Shown piece by piece: positions 1 to 11,857 of a stretch of 64,000 nt of DNA. Where the stretch lies: contig JBAIZL010000001.1 of the NCBI GenBank assembly GCA_036971475.1, positions 216,298,444 through 216,362,443 on the forward strand. Reading direction: 5' to 3'. Positions within the stretch are counted from its first letter, which is position 1. Each line of letters opens with the position of its first letter. A model generated the notes under the pieces. The model was given only the letters and a program-made list of their open reading frames with translations. It had not been told where the DNA came from and ran no database searches. The DNA comes from Prosapia bicincta. Taxonomy: Eukaryota > Arthropoda > Insecta > Hemiptera > Cercopidae. Position numbers and translations under genes: made by a program.

Positions 1-388
1 TATATTAGTCATATTTACTATATATTAGTCATAAATATTCTAGTTATTAACAAATACGGCGGTGTAATGGAAAGAGTCATCAGAATGTAATGCAGTTCAA
101 GATTGTCGTGTGACTAATTACTGTTGCTAAAACAAAGTTTTTCTTTTGCAATTAAATTCCAACCTACCGTGGAAACACTGTATGCTTTGATAACGTCAAC
201 AAGACATTCGATAACAAGAATATTGTTCTCTGTGGCCGCACTGTGCGGATAACTTGGAACCTTAACAAACGCCTCTCTGAGACTTTCCCATTTTCATACC
301 GAAACTTTTGACAAGTAGAAAATCGCCCGTTATTTTACAACTTCTATTATTATCAGACTACATTAAACTATTAAAGAAGGAGCATGAA

Positions 389-402
389 GTTGCCATGGCA
401 AC
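389..402. promoter_or_regulatory. Perfect RFX X-box palindrome next to an ETS-like core
   Basis: The sequence GTTGCCATGGCAAC is a perfect 14-bp palindrome and equals the optimal binding site of RFX winged-helix factors, which in animals drive ciliary genes among others. It is followed at once by GGAAGTG, an ETS-type core. What is seen is the motif. Binding and function are inferred, and no flanking gene is visible in the window. Confidence 0.5.
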
Positions 403-1675
403 GGAAGTGAGAAGAAGGTCGCTCGACCATAGATGCTAGGTTTTTATTACTCCGACAGAGTACAGGTTGAGCGGAGTATTGTCGCGTTTGAAGAGAGAGG
501 CAGCGCTCGGCCCATTCTATATCCGGCCCCAACCAATGCCAAGTCTGCATTATTTGATTGTACGAGTTTATTACGCTCAGACCTCTTCTTATTTTTAGAC
601 AAAACTTATGAATGAAGTGGAAAGCTCCTACTGTACAAGCACTATTTGACTGAGCTACTGGATGTTTATAAACAGATTTGAAAATAATGACTTAAATTTA
701 ATAAACTTGGCTTGACAAACTTATATAATCAAAGTAAACAGTTACCGTTAAGGTAGATTTAAACTGGTGCTACATTTAACATATTTTGAGAGTGAAGTCT
801 TCCGCTTATGGCTTTGCATATGGTAGTGTATAACAGTGAACAGACGAAATTATATAGTGAAGTCATTAGCCAGCCAGTTTAAGAATTGTTGCCATAGTGC
901 TATTGGAAAGAAAACAATCACCAACTGTTGCCTCACACCATCAGAGGCAAAGTTTCCAACGGAGACTTCTTCCCGTAAACTTATCGAAAAATTATTATTT
1001 CACACGACCCGTACCTACCCCTACACCGAGATACATTAGTTCTTCAACTCTACCCGTAGCTCATCCTTTCTAAAGTGCCGGAAAGAAGGAAGAAATTAAT
1101 CGATGTATGGTTGATGGCACAGTAGTTAACAATTAGTAGGGGGCTGTTTGAGTTTTAAAACTAGCAACCATTATGACTATTACCACCTTAGAAGCATAGG
1201 AAGGGATCACGAATGTAAAGGTAGGGACAACGATTGGAGGATATAGAGAGGGATTGTGGTACCATGTGAGCAGCTTTGCTTACTCGAAGTAAACCTACTC
1301 TCTATCAAGATCTTAGAGGAGTACTACACGTTACATCCCTTTGTAAAAAAGAAATAATAACTATGAAAATAGATAGAACAAAGAATGATCGCTCTGTGCT
1401 GAGAATAAGAGGAGCTATCCTGCCCACGCAAGACATGATGCAGCATCACCTATCTATTATAAACGATGATTCATTCTTTATTATAACACTGTGTTTAATT
1501 TAATTACTTCCATCGGCGATGGTGGAGACTAGACGTGTTCTACGCAAGGACACTTTTATATATGTAGTGGAGCATGCATGAGGCAGTAGTAAAAAATTAA
1601 ATATAATATGACGTAGAATCGAGTGAAACAAAATGGTAACACGATTTCCTTGCTGACTGTGTAAGTCGATTTTAA

Positions 1676-1683
1676 TGACGTCA
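1676..1683. promoter_or_regulatory. CRE octamer TGACGTCA
   Basis: This is an exact palindromic cAMP-response element. The same octamer occurs at 3598-3605, 29814-29821 and 46226-46233, all in non-satellite DNA. Function is not shown by sequence alone. Confidence 0.3.
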
Positions 1684-2136
1684 AAAGGGAAGAAATGCCG
1701 TCAAAAATGTTCGAGTTCTAGTTGCCCCATCACTTCTGACGCGGAGACTTGGTAAATGTCTAGCAGCGCATTCTGTCAAAAGTTAGTTCGTTTTCGTTTT
1801 AGTCACCCGATGTCTTTTCAAATTTTTCCCGATCTTTTCAGTTAAGTTTACGTACAATGTTTCTCTATTAATATTCATTCATAAACCATTTGCCGACCTT
1901 TTATCGCCCGTTTTGGTTGCCATTTTAAAACTTGTTAAATTTTTGTTACCATTTTAGCTTATTTTTATTACCACAAACGTCTATTTCGGGTTGGTTGCCA
2001 CTGAACAAATCTTTGACTTTGTGTTGCCATTCTAACTTCGGTGTCCAGTTTTCACATAAATACATAAAGAATAAACATAGGTAATGAAAATATTTATGCT
2101 AGACGATTAAGCTTCTGATTGCTTGCTAATAATTTT

Positions 2137-2279
2137 ATATAATACAATGAAAATATTGGAATGAACCCCAATACAACAAAAATAATAAAAAATAAATAAA
2201 ACAAGTTACTTAAGATTGTTTTATTTGTTATTTTTGTGGTATTGGGGTTCTTTCCAATATTTTCATTGTATTATATTGT
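2137..2279. repeat. Long foldback hairpin with about 60-bp arms
   Basis: The left arm (about 2137-2203) and right arm (about 2215-2279) are nearly perfect inverted copies around a loop of about 10 nt. Both arms contain AATACAATGAAAATATTGGA and then GAACCCCAATAC when read outside to inside. Mismatches are few: one T/A and one A/C, plus a small length difference in the A-rich inner part. The arms could fold into one long double-stranded RNA stem if transcribed. The structure may be a palindromic MITE, a recent inverted duplication, or a hairpin-RNA precursor. There is no coding. Confidence 0.85.
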
Positions 2280-4850
2280 ACCACTGTGCTCTTGTTATTG
2301 TGTATAATTTTATATAGGTTACATAAAACATATTTGAATCCTTGCCTATTGTTAATTAAGACCAAAAGAAACGCGTTTAAATGATTCAGACATAATTAAG
2401 ATGTACCACGTTTTGCTAAAGCAGAATTGAGTAGCCTCCTCTACTTATAAATTAATGGATTATTCATGCTATGCAAATGAAACAATGTTAAACATTGTTC
2501 CCTAATAATTTTATATAAGTTAAAATTAAACTAAAAACATTCTATAAATATAGCAATGACGTATTCGCATAACGACTATTTAATGGCACTGTTCTAAGAT
2601 GCATACCTTGCACTAGAGACAAGCGTTAACACAACGTAGGCCAAACGTACCTGAAACATAAAAACCCAAGACATTAGACACACGAAATGTTGCAACATAT
2701 TCACATTAAGAATTCATACAGTGAATTCAATGTACCATTTATTTAAGCAAATACATTTCCTGCATTATTTAGCTTACGTTATTATCAAGTCATCAGCTGT
2801 TCAATCATCGGTGACGCTAGTAGCTTATAAAACAATTGAAAATGAGACGCCATCTATTGGAAGCAAGTTAGCCGCGAAAGTAAATAAGACCCTTATAAGA
2901 TTCATAGTGTCTCTAATGGGTTAAGCCCCTAAGGGCACAGACTGAAGGAAGCTCTGAGTTCAAGTTACAAACACTCCGGCCAAATACCTAAATGTTTGTA
3001 CGTGTTATTCATCAAGCATTTGCTTTATAGTGTGGCCTCCTACATTAAGTGACTTGTATTTTAAGACGAAATCCAATTTAAATGGAAGACCTAAGAACGT
3101 TTTGCCACCTCTCGGATGTTTACACAGAGAAGCAAACTCCCACTTTACCTTTGCACGCTTCTCAACCCATCACGTTTTTTCAGCAAGCATTTTTTTCTTT
3201 TTCTTCTCATGTTAGCGCTCTAATTTTAATCTGAAAGCTCGTTTCGACCAGAGTATGACCACTACATGGTCTACGTACCGTTCTTGAAACGGAGTGTATG
3301 TGGGGAAAGGTAGGGACAGAAAGTACCCCAGAGAGGCGTACATAATCATACGCAGCTATCAACCCCAACGTACAGTTTGGTCATCGTAGCCCAGGTGAAC
3401 ATGGTTATCCTCTAAACCTGCCTTGCTCTCTAGCATATACGTAGAGACTGCGTACTAGCTACACTCCTCTATGTGGAAGTGGAAGAATCAAAGTGCTTTA
3501 GTAATTTTAAGACGATTAACACTGGAAGAACACTGAAGCCGCCACTATGAACAACCCTCACTGAGAGAATACGGTCAAGTCTCTTTCACTGCCACTATGA
3601 CGTCACTAGAATGTATGCACGGACATTTAATATTATAAATTCGAACAAGAATATGCAAATGAGCTTCCTCAATAGAGTTGTGAAAGTTTAACGCGTGGTC
3701 ACGTCTCGAGTCTATTTTTACGTGAAGAACAGATTGACCAAAAAGCGACATATGGGCAGATGAGCATTGACAAGTTCGTAACCGTACATGATGATGATTA
3801 AGTTCTAAAGTAGAAACAGGTATAAGCTGTCCCGTACTTACAAGAAACAAACTATTGGGTATGTAGTCACGAGAATAACTACAGACTTTTCATTTAAATT
3901 GCTCCGTCTTCAACTTCAAGCTTCCCCGTTGTTCCATTTTGCAGCCGAAAAAGGTTATTTCATAAGAAACTTATAGTCCGTAGGTGGAACAAGTTGACTA
4001 TGTTACTCATACAATCAATCAACGTCAAGAGGTCGGAAACAAGAGACAACCAATCAAATGCTCCGCTGGCCTTACTCTGTATACTTTAGGAAGGTGTATG
4101 AATTCATTGCTACGGAATCACGCTAATGTAATCACAACTGAACCTAATCTGCGAATACGTCAGAAGACCGATTCACCATGCCGACAAATAAAACATAAGC
4201 AATGGATACACTAAGAGGTTATAAAGGAAATATTTCACTTGGTTGCAGTTTTGGGGTTGTACGTTTTGAGATTTGTTTGTATAAATGTTTACTTCTTGAT
4301 TAAACTAGGCAAAAACCCCTAATTACTGATGTTTCCCAACAGCCGAGTTTCGCACTGGGTCAGTGCTTTGTTCAATGCTGTGAGTCACGGACAAGACTGT
4401 TCCTCAGGTGTGTTGTGCTATTGTGATTTTGTGGTGTGTTGTTGTACAACTGCTACTTAACCACGGAAGATGATTATGGGAAGCGTAGATAGAATTCCCG
4501 TAGCTAAAGCAGAATTCCTCCCGACCAGGGTCATAGAGAGGGTTTTACTATAATACCTATTCATAAGAATGTTTAAAAGGCTTATGGTAGGAAACCCAAT
4601 CTCCCGTGTGGGTGGGCTACGTCCCGTCCATGATTTACACTTGCACTTTGCGGAGTCTTAGAAGTTCGCTATATCGGCAGTGGGTACAACTATAGAGTTA
4701 TATGTATTATTTTTAGGGACATAATAATGACTCTATGAGAGGTGGAGAGTTATGGTTTGCGTGGCCAACCTAATCTACTTTCCTGGTACTAGGTGACTGT
4801 AACTCGCCCAGATCGAACCCTTAGAGACATCTCTGCTAGCTTCCCTCCTC
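2280..4850. other. Single-copy DNA, no gene recognised
   Basis: No domain-bearing open frame is present; the longest is 91 codons on the minus strand at 3575-3850 and is featureless. A CRE octamer lies at 3598-3605. At about 4360 there is a perfect short stem, GCACTG-GGT-CAGTGC, next to a CGAAACTCGGC-like motif on the minus strand. The phrase AATTTTATATA recurs at about 2131, 2307 and 2509. Confidence 0.5.
3598..3605. promoter_or_regulatory. CRE octamer TGACGTCA
   Basis: Exact palindromic octamer in single-copy DNA, within ACTATGACGTCACTAG. It is one of four in the window. Confidence 0.3.
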
Positions 4851-5091
4851 AAGAGAGGAAAACCTTTTACAAAAGGGGCCAGTTATGCAATATAGTTATT
4901 TTGTCCCATTTGGCTTAAAATAGTGATAACTATTAATAAAACAGCTGATTTTATGTTATAGGTTATGTGGTAGAACAGCTGTTTTAACGCATAGGTTGTT
5001 ACTATATTTAAAAAAAAAATAGTTGTAATTATTTAATAAGCAGTAGCTAAATTGAAATTCGCCTTGTTGACCTAGCTAGGAAGTGACTTTG
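4851..5091 (+). mobile_element. Family A TIR element, right-half fragment
   Basis: This is the right half of the short dispersed element called family A here. It shares with the copy at 25.6-26.0 kb, in order: the CCCATTTGGCTTAAAATA block, a pair of CAGCTG hexamers in ACAGCTGATTTTATG and AGAACAGCTGTTTTAACGC, the GCATAGGTT block, and the end AGGAAGTGACTTT (element consensus AGGAATTGACTT). The left half, including the region that became the 45-bp satellite, is missing. It is non-coding and non-autonomous. Confidence 0.75.
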
Positions 5092-6802
5092 AAAATGTTG
5101 TTGTTTATATTACTTGTTTATTTGGTAGGCAGTAAACGTCTTACAAATTGATCTCTTTAAAAATAAAAACAAAAAAAAATAATATTTGGACGGATATGAG
5201 CTCTAGGAGGGCGAAGGAATCACAGCTCGCACGGAAAGCGCCGCAAGATCGTGGCGTAACCCTTCAATTTATCACTGACATAAAACAGGGCGGTAACGTG
5301 GCGTTTACAAAAACACGGTTTCATAATGTGTCGGTAATAGATTGCATTACGGTCGTCCGGTCACGCCAGCGCTCTCAAGAAGTCTAATTTCGCTAAAACA
5401 GCGTTATCCCTTATCGTGCACGGAACTCGACCGACCGGGCGAAATGCGATCTTGCCACAGCTCAGGGGAAATGACACTATTAAGTATTAAGCACCGCGCC
5501 GTAAATAAAGTAAATTCCAGTAGTTGGCGTGCAAAGCCGATATGATAATGCATTTTATTGGTGGATAGTTTATCGCGGTTCCTGTGTTTGTATGTTTGCA
5601 TTCGGGCGGATTGTTAGCTCAGGGTCACAGTACATAAAGCTTTTGCTGTGAATAAGTCACGAACTGTGGTTCACAGAATTTTTATGACGTTCATACAACT
5701 AACTTCACATACAACATGGATGCAAGGTCGCTTGAAAAGAAAATAACACGAACACAGATAAAACTGTATAACTGTGAATGTTCTATGCTTGAAGGCAATC
5801 AGACAATTTAAGGGTAGATTCTTTAGTCCTAACACAGACTAGGCCAGTGATAAGGATCATATGATCACGCGTTCATGTACAAAGCGCGAGACATATTCAC
5901 TACTCCAAGACGTTCTCGTCCAGTCCAGATGCACTTCTTGTTTTGAATTTGTTTATAAGAAAACCAGAAAATTTTAACATGAAATTACCTTTAGTGAATG
6001 CTTACACTTCTTCTTTGAAGAAACGAGAAATGCAAAAAGAATTCAATACGTAGACGCTGTAGGAAATACAGGGCATTTTTACTTAATGCCAACAAGGAAT
6101 AAGGCAGGCAGATAGACCTTTCCACAGCGGTTAGACATCATTTCATCTGTGAGGAAATAGACAGAGGGTTTGTTGTGGTCGTATGGTTATATAAAAAAAC
6201 GACCGACTCTTACCCTTCTCTCTGCTATCTGAATATCACCTCCAGTTAAATCAATTTAACCGTTAGTGTCGCCATTAGTGTAAAACGTCTACAAGTCATC
6301 AAGTCCCCATTCACATCCTGTTCCATTAACATCCCTGACGGAAAATTCCAGACAGAAATGAAATAAAGGACGCGACAAGACAAGTCGTACTAATTTATTC
6401 ATTACATAACATGCGTGCAAATATCCTTGTAAAAATGTTTTTTAAGCCGCTCATCAGAATAACGAGCCTAAACAAATCAGTTGGAATAAAGGAAGAAGTT
6501 GCAAACCCGCAACTTTGGAGCGAGAGCACCGACAATGTTCTTGGCCGGGCACGTGTCGGGTAGTGTAATTGCTCAAGTGAAGTCAGAGCCAGGTATTTGA
6601 CCTTGAGTGTCATCGGCTAAAACAGTAGCAAATCCGATGCAACTGGTGGAACCGAGCTAAAGTTTATTGGAATGGTCGGTCCCAGAAATATACTAAAGTC
6701 GTGAATACATAAGCCAGCTTGACAAGGAGGGAGTCTTTCTGTGGTCAGGCGTATATAAGTCAAGAAAATGTAACTCTAGTGCGTCCCTGGATACTTGTGT
6801 AA
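5092..6802. other. Single-copy DNA with a CpG-rich core
   Basis: About 5195-5545 is markedly richer in G+C and CpG than its surroundings. A featureless frame of 79 codons (5148-5387) crosses it and matches nothing I recognise. At about 6480-6606 there are a CACGTG E-box (6550-6555) and TGACCTTGA (6598-6606), the reverse of the FTZ-F1/ERR half-site TCAAGGTCA. These are motif matches only. No gene is called. Confidence 0.45.
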
Positions 6803-7682
6803 CAGCATCACTTGTATCGTGTTGTTAGGGCGGAAAGTCACCATGGACTCACTTGCCCAGCATCACTTGTATCGTGTTCTGTTAGGGTGGAAAGTCACCA
6901 TGGACTCACTTGCACAGCATCACTTGTATCGTGTTCTGTTAGGGTGGAAAGTCACTATGGACTCACTTGCCCAGTATCACTTGTATCGTGTTCTGTTAGG
7001 GTGGAAAGTCACTATAGACTCACTTGCCCAGCATCACTTGTATCGTGTTCTGTTAGGGTGGAAAGTCACCATGGACTCACTTGCCCAGCATCACTTGTAT
7101 CGTGTTCTGTTAGGGTGGAAAGTCACTATGGACTCACTTACCCAGCATCACTTGTATCGTGTTCTGTTAGGGTGAAAGTCACAATAGACTCACTTGCCCA
7201 GCATCACTTGTATCGTGTTCTGTTAGGGTGGAAAGTCACCATGGACTCACTTGCCCAGCATCACTTGTATCGTGTTCTGTTAGGGTGGAAAGTCACCATA
7301 GACTCACTTGCCCAGCATCACTTGTATCGTGTTCTGTTAGGGTGGAAAGTCTCCATGGACTCACTTGCCCAGCATCACTTGTATCGTGTTCTGTTAGGGT
7401 GGAAAGTCACCATGGACTCACTTGCCCAGCATCACTTGTATCGTGTTCTGTTAGGGTGGAAAGTCACCATGGACTCACTTGCCCAGCATCACTTGTATCG
7501 TGTTCTGTTAGGGTGGAAAGTCACCATGGACTCACTTGCCCAGCATCACTTGTATCGTGTTCTGTTAGGGTGGAAAGTCACTATGGACTCACTTGCCCAG
7601 CATCACTTGTATCGTGTTCTGTTAGGGTGGAAAGTCACCATGGACACACTTGCCCAGCATCACTTGTATCGTGTGCTGTTAC
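6803..7682 (+). repeat. 57-bp minisatellite, about 15.5 copies
   Basis: The unit starts CAGCATCACTTGTATCGTGT and ends CACTTGCC. Most units are exactly 57 bp. The first is 55 bp (lacks CT) and one near 7171 is 56 bp (lacks one G). Copies differ at a few sites, mainly CACCATGG versus CACTATGG or CACCATAG, and TTGCC versus TTACC. Because 57 is a multiple of three, reading frames of 126, 178 and 297 codons run through it with a 19-residue period. The two indel units move frames between copies, so I read these as artefacts, not genes. Confidence 0.97.
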
Positions 7683-8881
7683 ACTGTTATATATATTTTT
7701 GGTAAAATCTATAACCAAATCGGTTTATGGCAAAAGCGATAAAAGTTTGTTGGTTAGCCGGTAATTACTATGGGCTAGGCGTCTAAGGGGCAAGCACCGG
7801 TGCGGGAGGAGAGATAGGAAATATAGGTGAAATATGGAATGTAAAGAATTAGTGAGGGGGGATATCATGGTCAGCTTACCGCGGTAGACGTGTTCTCTAA
7901 TGGGGTTGTAGAGAGCTTGGGCTGAGCCGCTAACAATTTTAGGAGTCTAGGTGGAAAATACATTTACAAAAAAGGAAATGCTAATAATCTGAATCAACCT
8001 CTCGATTAAGAGGCTCCCTCTTTTCTAAAGCTTTGCCCACTTCCTACCATCAACTATTCCCTCCACCTGTTGCTGACAGATATGGGTTAGAATTTTCCAA
8101 GTCCGACATAACTATGCAACAGTGTAGATTGAATTTTTTTTAAACACTCTCCCGCTTTCCAACCAGCCGAAGGCAATCAACGAACATTTTCAGGCACGAA
8201 TTTCCACCGCATGAAAACATTACCCAGCCAAACTATAAAGCAAAACTTTAATTAAGTCTATTGAATATCTCTCTAGCCATAAAGGCGTTACAATGACTGC
8301 ATGCAAGTGTCGGCTGCTGTACGTGTGTAACAAGCATACTTCGAAAGCTGCTGATGACAAAACAAGACCTGTTCACAGCGCGTCTGCGGAAAATATTGCT
8401 GATAAAGTCAATGCTCTTGAAAATTTTGTTCACGTGAATATTTAAAAATTGTTTCTTAAAGCCATTACTCCAATGGATAATAAGAAACGATAGTCTGTCA
8501 AGTTTCGGGTCAGTTGTTTGTGGGGAAGCTCGCCGCAAAGATCCAGCACTAGGCGATAGATACTACGTTGGTAAAACGTCCACATTACACGTTTCCCTCA
8601 ACCCTACACAGGGACCTACCCTTGAAGGGCACCCCTAATTCCGGAAATGGATCTCCTTTACCTTCCACACCAGGGGAGATTCATATCCTTAGTTTAATCC
8701 TAAATATAACTCCATCGTTTAATTATATTTGTTTGTGTTTTTACTTAAAATCAGAGCAAATATTTCCATTGCTTCTGGAACGTAATATTTTTAAAAATTG
8801 TCATTTGATCTGAACCGTGTTTACATTCCAGTATAGGCATATAAGATTTTATTTCAGGAGGGGCGTAACTCTATTCTTCTT
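7683..8881. other. Single-copy DNA, no gene recognised
   Basis: There are two featureless frames: 8248-8538 minus (96 codons) and 8568-8813 plus (81 codons). Neither has domain, signal or splice-site support. Nothing else stands out. Confidence 0.5.
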
Positions 8882-9136
8882 CCAAAGTTTGGCTCAACTC
8901 TATTTTCCTTCCAAAATTTAACTCAACTTTATTCTCCTACCAAAATTCAGCTCAACTATATAGTCCTACCAAAATTCAGCTCAACTATATAGTCCTACCA
9001 AAATTCAGCTCAACTATATAGTCCTACCAAAATTCAGCTCAACTATATAGTCCTACCAAAATTCAGCTCAACTATATAGTCCTACCAAAATTCAGCTCAA
9101 CTATATAGTCCTACCAAAATTTGGCTCAACACGATA
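8882..9136 (+). repeat. 29-bp minisatellite, about 8.8 copies
   Basis: The unit is CAAAATTCAGCTCAACTATA followed by TAGTCCTAC. The six central copies are identical. The first two (about 8882-8939) and the last diverge, with TTTGGCTCAAC at both edges, the usual pattern of an array homogenised from its middle. Confidence 0.96.
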
Positions 9137-9467
9137 CTTCTAAAATACTTAAAAGTGGTGTTTTTATTTTAGAAAAGTGTTTTTTAGATGAACGATATTA
9201 GAAAATTCCATATAATTATAGTAAATAAGTATACAAATTCTTAAATTTTTATAAAATAACAATAATTTTTTAAAACAAAATACATACACTGTAATAACTT
9301 CTATCTAAGGTCCTATATGTTACTAAACATTCTACCTTGTTTTCAATATAGCTTACCTTATGATTTTGGTTTACTCTATAATCAAATTTATTATAATACG
9401 CACTGTTATAAAACAATCATTTATAACAATGGTTGCACTTTGTGCCCCCACGGACCCCCGTATATAC
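9137..9467. other. AT-rich DNA ending in an inverted transposon-end-like stretch
   Basis: Mostly AT-rich single-copy sequence. The last part (about 9431-9467) reads GTGCCCCCACGGACCCCCG then TATATAC. It looks like the minus-strand end of an element facing the CAGTGGCG end that begins at 9468. Confidence 0.35.
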
Positions 9468-9626
9468 CAGTGGCGTATATAAAAAGAAATTTCAAGTGGT
9501 ACCCCAACAACCGCGAGCTTTCTGGTGGAACTCCGCCGGGAACGTTTGGATACGATGTCTTAAAAACATACGTTTTATGTATATTATAGATTCCGTTGGA
9601 ATGATAGCTTAAATATATAAAATAAT

Positions 9627-9686
<60 letters not shown>

Positions 9687-9810
9687 GGAAGCTCAGCTTA
9701 TATATGATAATAAATGGTCGTGTATCTATTATTTTACTATTAGAGTTTGAAATTTCATGAGGGGCTCGACCCCCCCCCCCTTATATAGACCCTTGCTATA
9801 AACGCCACTG
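9468..9810. mobile_element. Candidate hAT-like MITE with CAGTGGCG ends
   Basis: The left end CAGTGGCGTATATA and the reverse complement of the right end, CAGTGGCGTTTATA, match at 13 of 14 bases. CAGTGGCG-type ends are common in non-autonomous hAT elements. The inside holds a (TA)26 microsatellite (9629-9680) and a run of eleven C (9770-9780). There is no coding potential. I could not find a matching 8-bp target duplication: the flanks are GTATATAC and TGGGTTTA. The boundaries or the class may therefore be wrong. Confidence 0.45.
9629..9680. repeat. (TA)n microsatellite, about 52 bp
   Basis: Uninterrupted TA dinucleotides inside the candidate MITE. Confidence 0.97.
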
Positions 9811-11857
9811 TGGGTTTATATAGGGCAAACTTTAAACCCACTACAATATCAAAGAAAGACAATAATCCTCATGAATAGACTGTATTAGAATGAACCAATT
9901 TATGTTACCTGTTCATAATATTTCGGTAATTGTGAGTTCTAGCGGCTCCCTGAGATAGAAACCTTGAAAATTGTTCAAAACCACAAAATAGCCCTTTATT
10001 CAATACAATTGTGGTGAATTTAAATGTCACCATTTATAATGTGACAAATTATAATGTAAATTAGGCTTTTCAAGAATTGTAGCTAAACAAATATTTTACC
10101 AAGTTCTTGCTAGGTATCGTTACATTTTTTAGCTTGACCATTTATTTGTTTTAACATTTCCTTCAAGGTTTCGGAAAATTAAGCAGTTTTTTTAAAAAAT
10201 AAGCTCTAAAGTTCTTCAGATTACAGAACTGGAGCTTAAATATAGTATTTATTTTCATTACATAATAATAACTCATTTTAAAAACCTTTAAAACGTACCG
10301 AAAACGGGTTAGTTTAACGTTCTAAATATGTATCCTCAGAAAAGACTTATGGCACAGACATTTCTCTACTTGGACACTAAGTGTAATCACATTTATCACA
10401 CAAAATAATATTATTAAGTTCCAAGCATAATAATTTCGTTGACCGTGCATTTTACAGTTTGTTTTGTTCTGTAACAACCTTTATAACACCTGCAAACTAT
10501 TTGTTCCCTTCACGGAAATATATAAACACCTAATTCTAATAATATTAACTGCTATAAATGTTTACCCGCACAATGTAAACAATACTGTACATAAAAATTA
10601 ACTGCAACTAATAAAAACATTAAACTGTTACAAAACTAACCTAAATCTACAACATACCTTAATGTTTCATTGAGTAAACCAAGTAAAAAACAATTAAAAC
10701 AACACCACTATAATATCACCACTAACTTACAAACTGTCGACCTATAATAAGATTTAGATAAATACAGTGAATTTATTTTAGTTATTTAGGCGACAGACCA
10801 GTCGTTTACAGTCTACTCCCCCACTGTGAGTATGAAAGCAGCTGATATACTGGTTCTGAACGTATTCGCGCGCCGCGCTACAGTCGCGTTGAAGAAAGTG
10901 ACTGACAGTGGTGGGGGACTTTGGCTGGGTGCTTGGATCAAGTGCAAAGCAGAACAGTGCGTGGTGGGGCGTTATCCCTCTGTCCAACAAAGACTCCAAT
11001 TATTCCCCCTTCCCTCTCCTAACACTCATCCTACGAGAAAACAAAAGGCCAACTTACACTACCCTGATTCACAAGAAAATTACATACTTCTGTTTTAGTG
11101 CTCTCTGGTTTATAAAGCAAATACTTGTAAATATAAAACAAAACTAACAACTCTCCCAATACACAATATAAATGCATTTTAAATATTACCATCTTTTTTT
11201 TAAAAAAAGCGTTATTTAAGTAATGAAATATCCCAAAATAGTAGACAACATGGTCAAAATTTTGCTGCAAATTTTAAAAAAACAATAATATTGAGCAAAA
11301 GTAATATATTTTTCTCTAAAATTTAAAAATCTGACAATAGTTAAAATCTCGCAAAATAATATTTTTATTAAATTTTAAAAATATTGGAAACACTATATTC
11401 GATACTTGTTAAACTCTACGTTTTTAAATATCGTTTATTTGGTAGGCAACTTCAAACGCTACCTTGGAGTAGCTCATCGCCTTTAGATCAATGTAACAAG
11501 GGAGAATTTGTTTTAGTGGAAATAAAACCATACGCGATCAAGTTGTAACAAATGTAGATGGGCCGAGGTAGACTAGCTGGATCTATAACTAGTGGACAAG
11601 ACTGTGCCGAAAGGTAAGTCCCTTTTCCCCGGCAGCACAAGAAATGGCATGTCTGTCCTCGCAAAAGGAATTCACTTTACAAGAGGTTTTTCGTCTTGAA
11701 AATTAAAATTAATTTTTTCTAATGGATCTTGAAGAGATGCCTTCTCCTGGAAAGAAGAAGAATAAGGAAAGATTAAAGTAGATAGGAGGAAGGGAAAGGT
11801 ATAATGATCCCTTGGCACTAGTACCAATGGAAAAATTTGCCTTCCTTTAGCTGTAGT
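9811..11857. other. Very AT-rich single-copy DNA, no gene recognised
   Basis: Several frames of 73 to 90 codons overlap on both strands at 10.78-11.27 kb. None has a recognisable domain, and overlapping openness on both strands argues against real exons. A slightly GC-richer part at about 10.8-11.0 kb stands out from the AT-rich flanks. No repeats are seen. Confidence 0.5.

Larger units (their letters stand above)
1..2135. other. Single-copy AT-rich DNA, no gene recognised
   Basis: Only short open frames occur here (the longest are 60 to 75 codons), and none has a recognisable domain. The stretch holds a perfect RFX-type X-box at 389-402, a CRE octamer at 1676-1683, and a fragment of a dispersed sequence at about 1211-1312. 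That fragment reads ACGAATGTAAAGGTAGGGAC near its left side and AAGTAAACCTACTCTCTATC at its right. Otherwise I see nothing. Confidence 0.6.

Noticed and set aside
6795..7764. Three overlapping plus-strand frames (126, 297, 178 codons)
   Set aside because: Period-19 repeats caused by the 57-bp minisatellite. Frames interchange at the 55- and 56-bp units.
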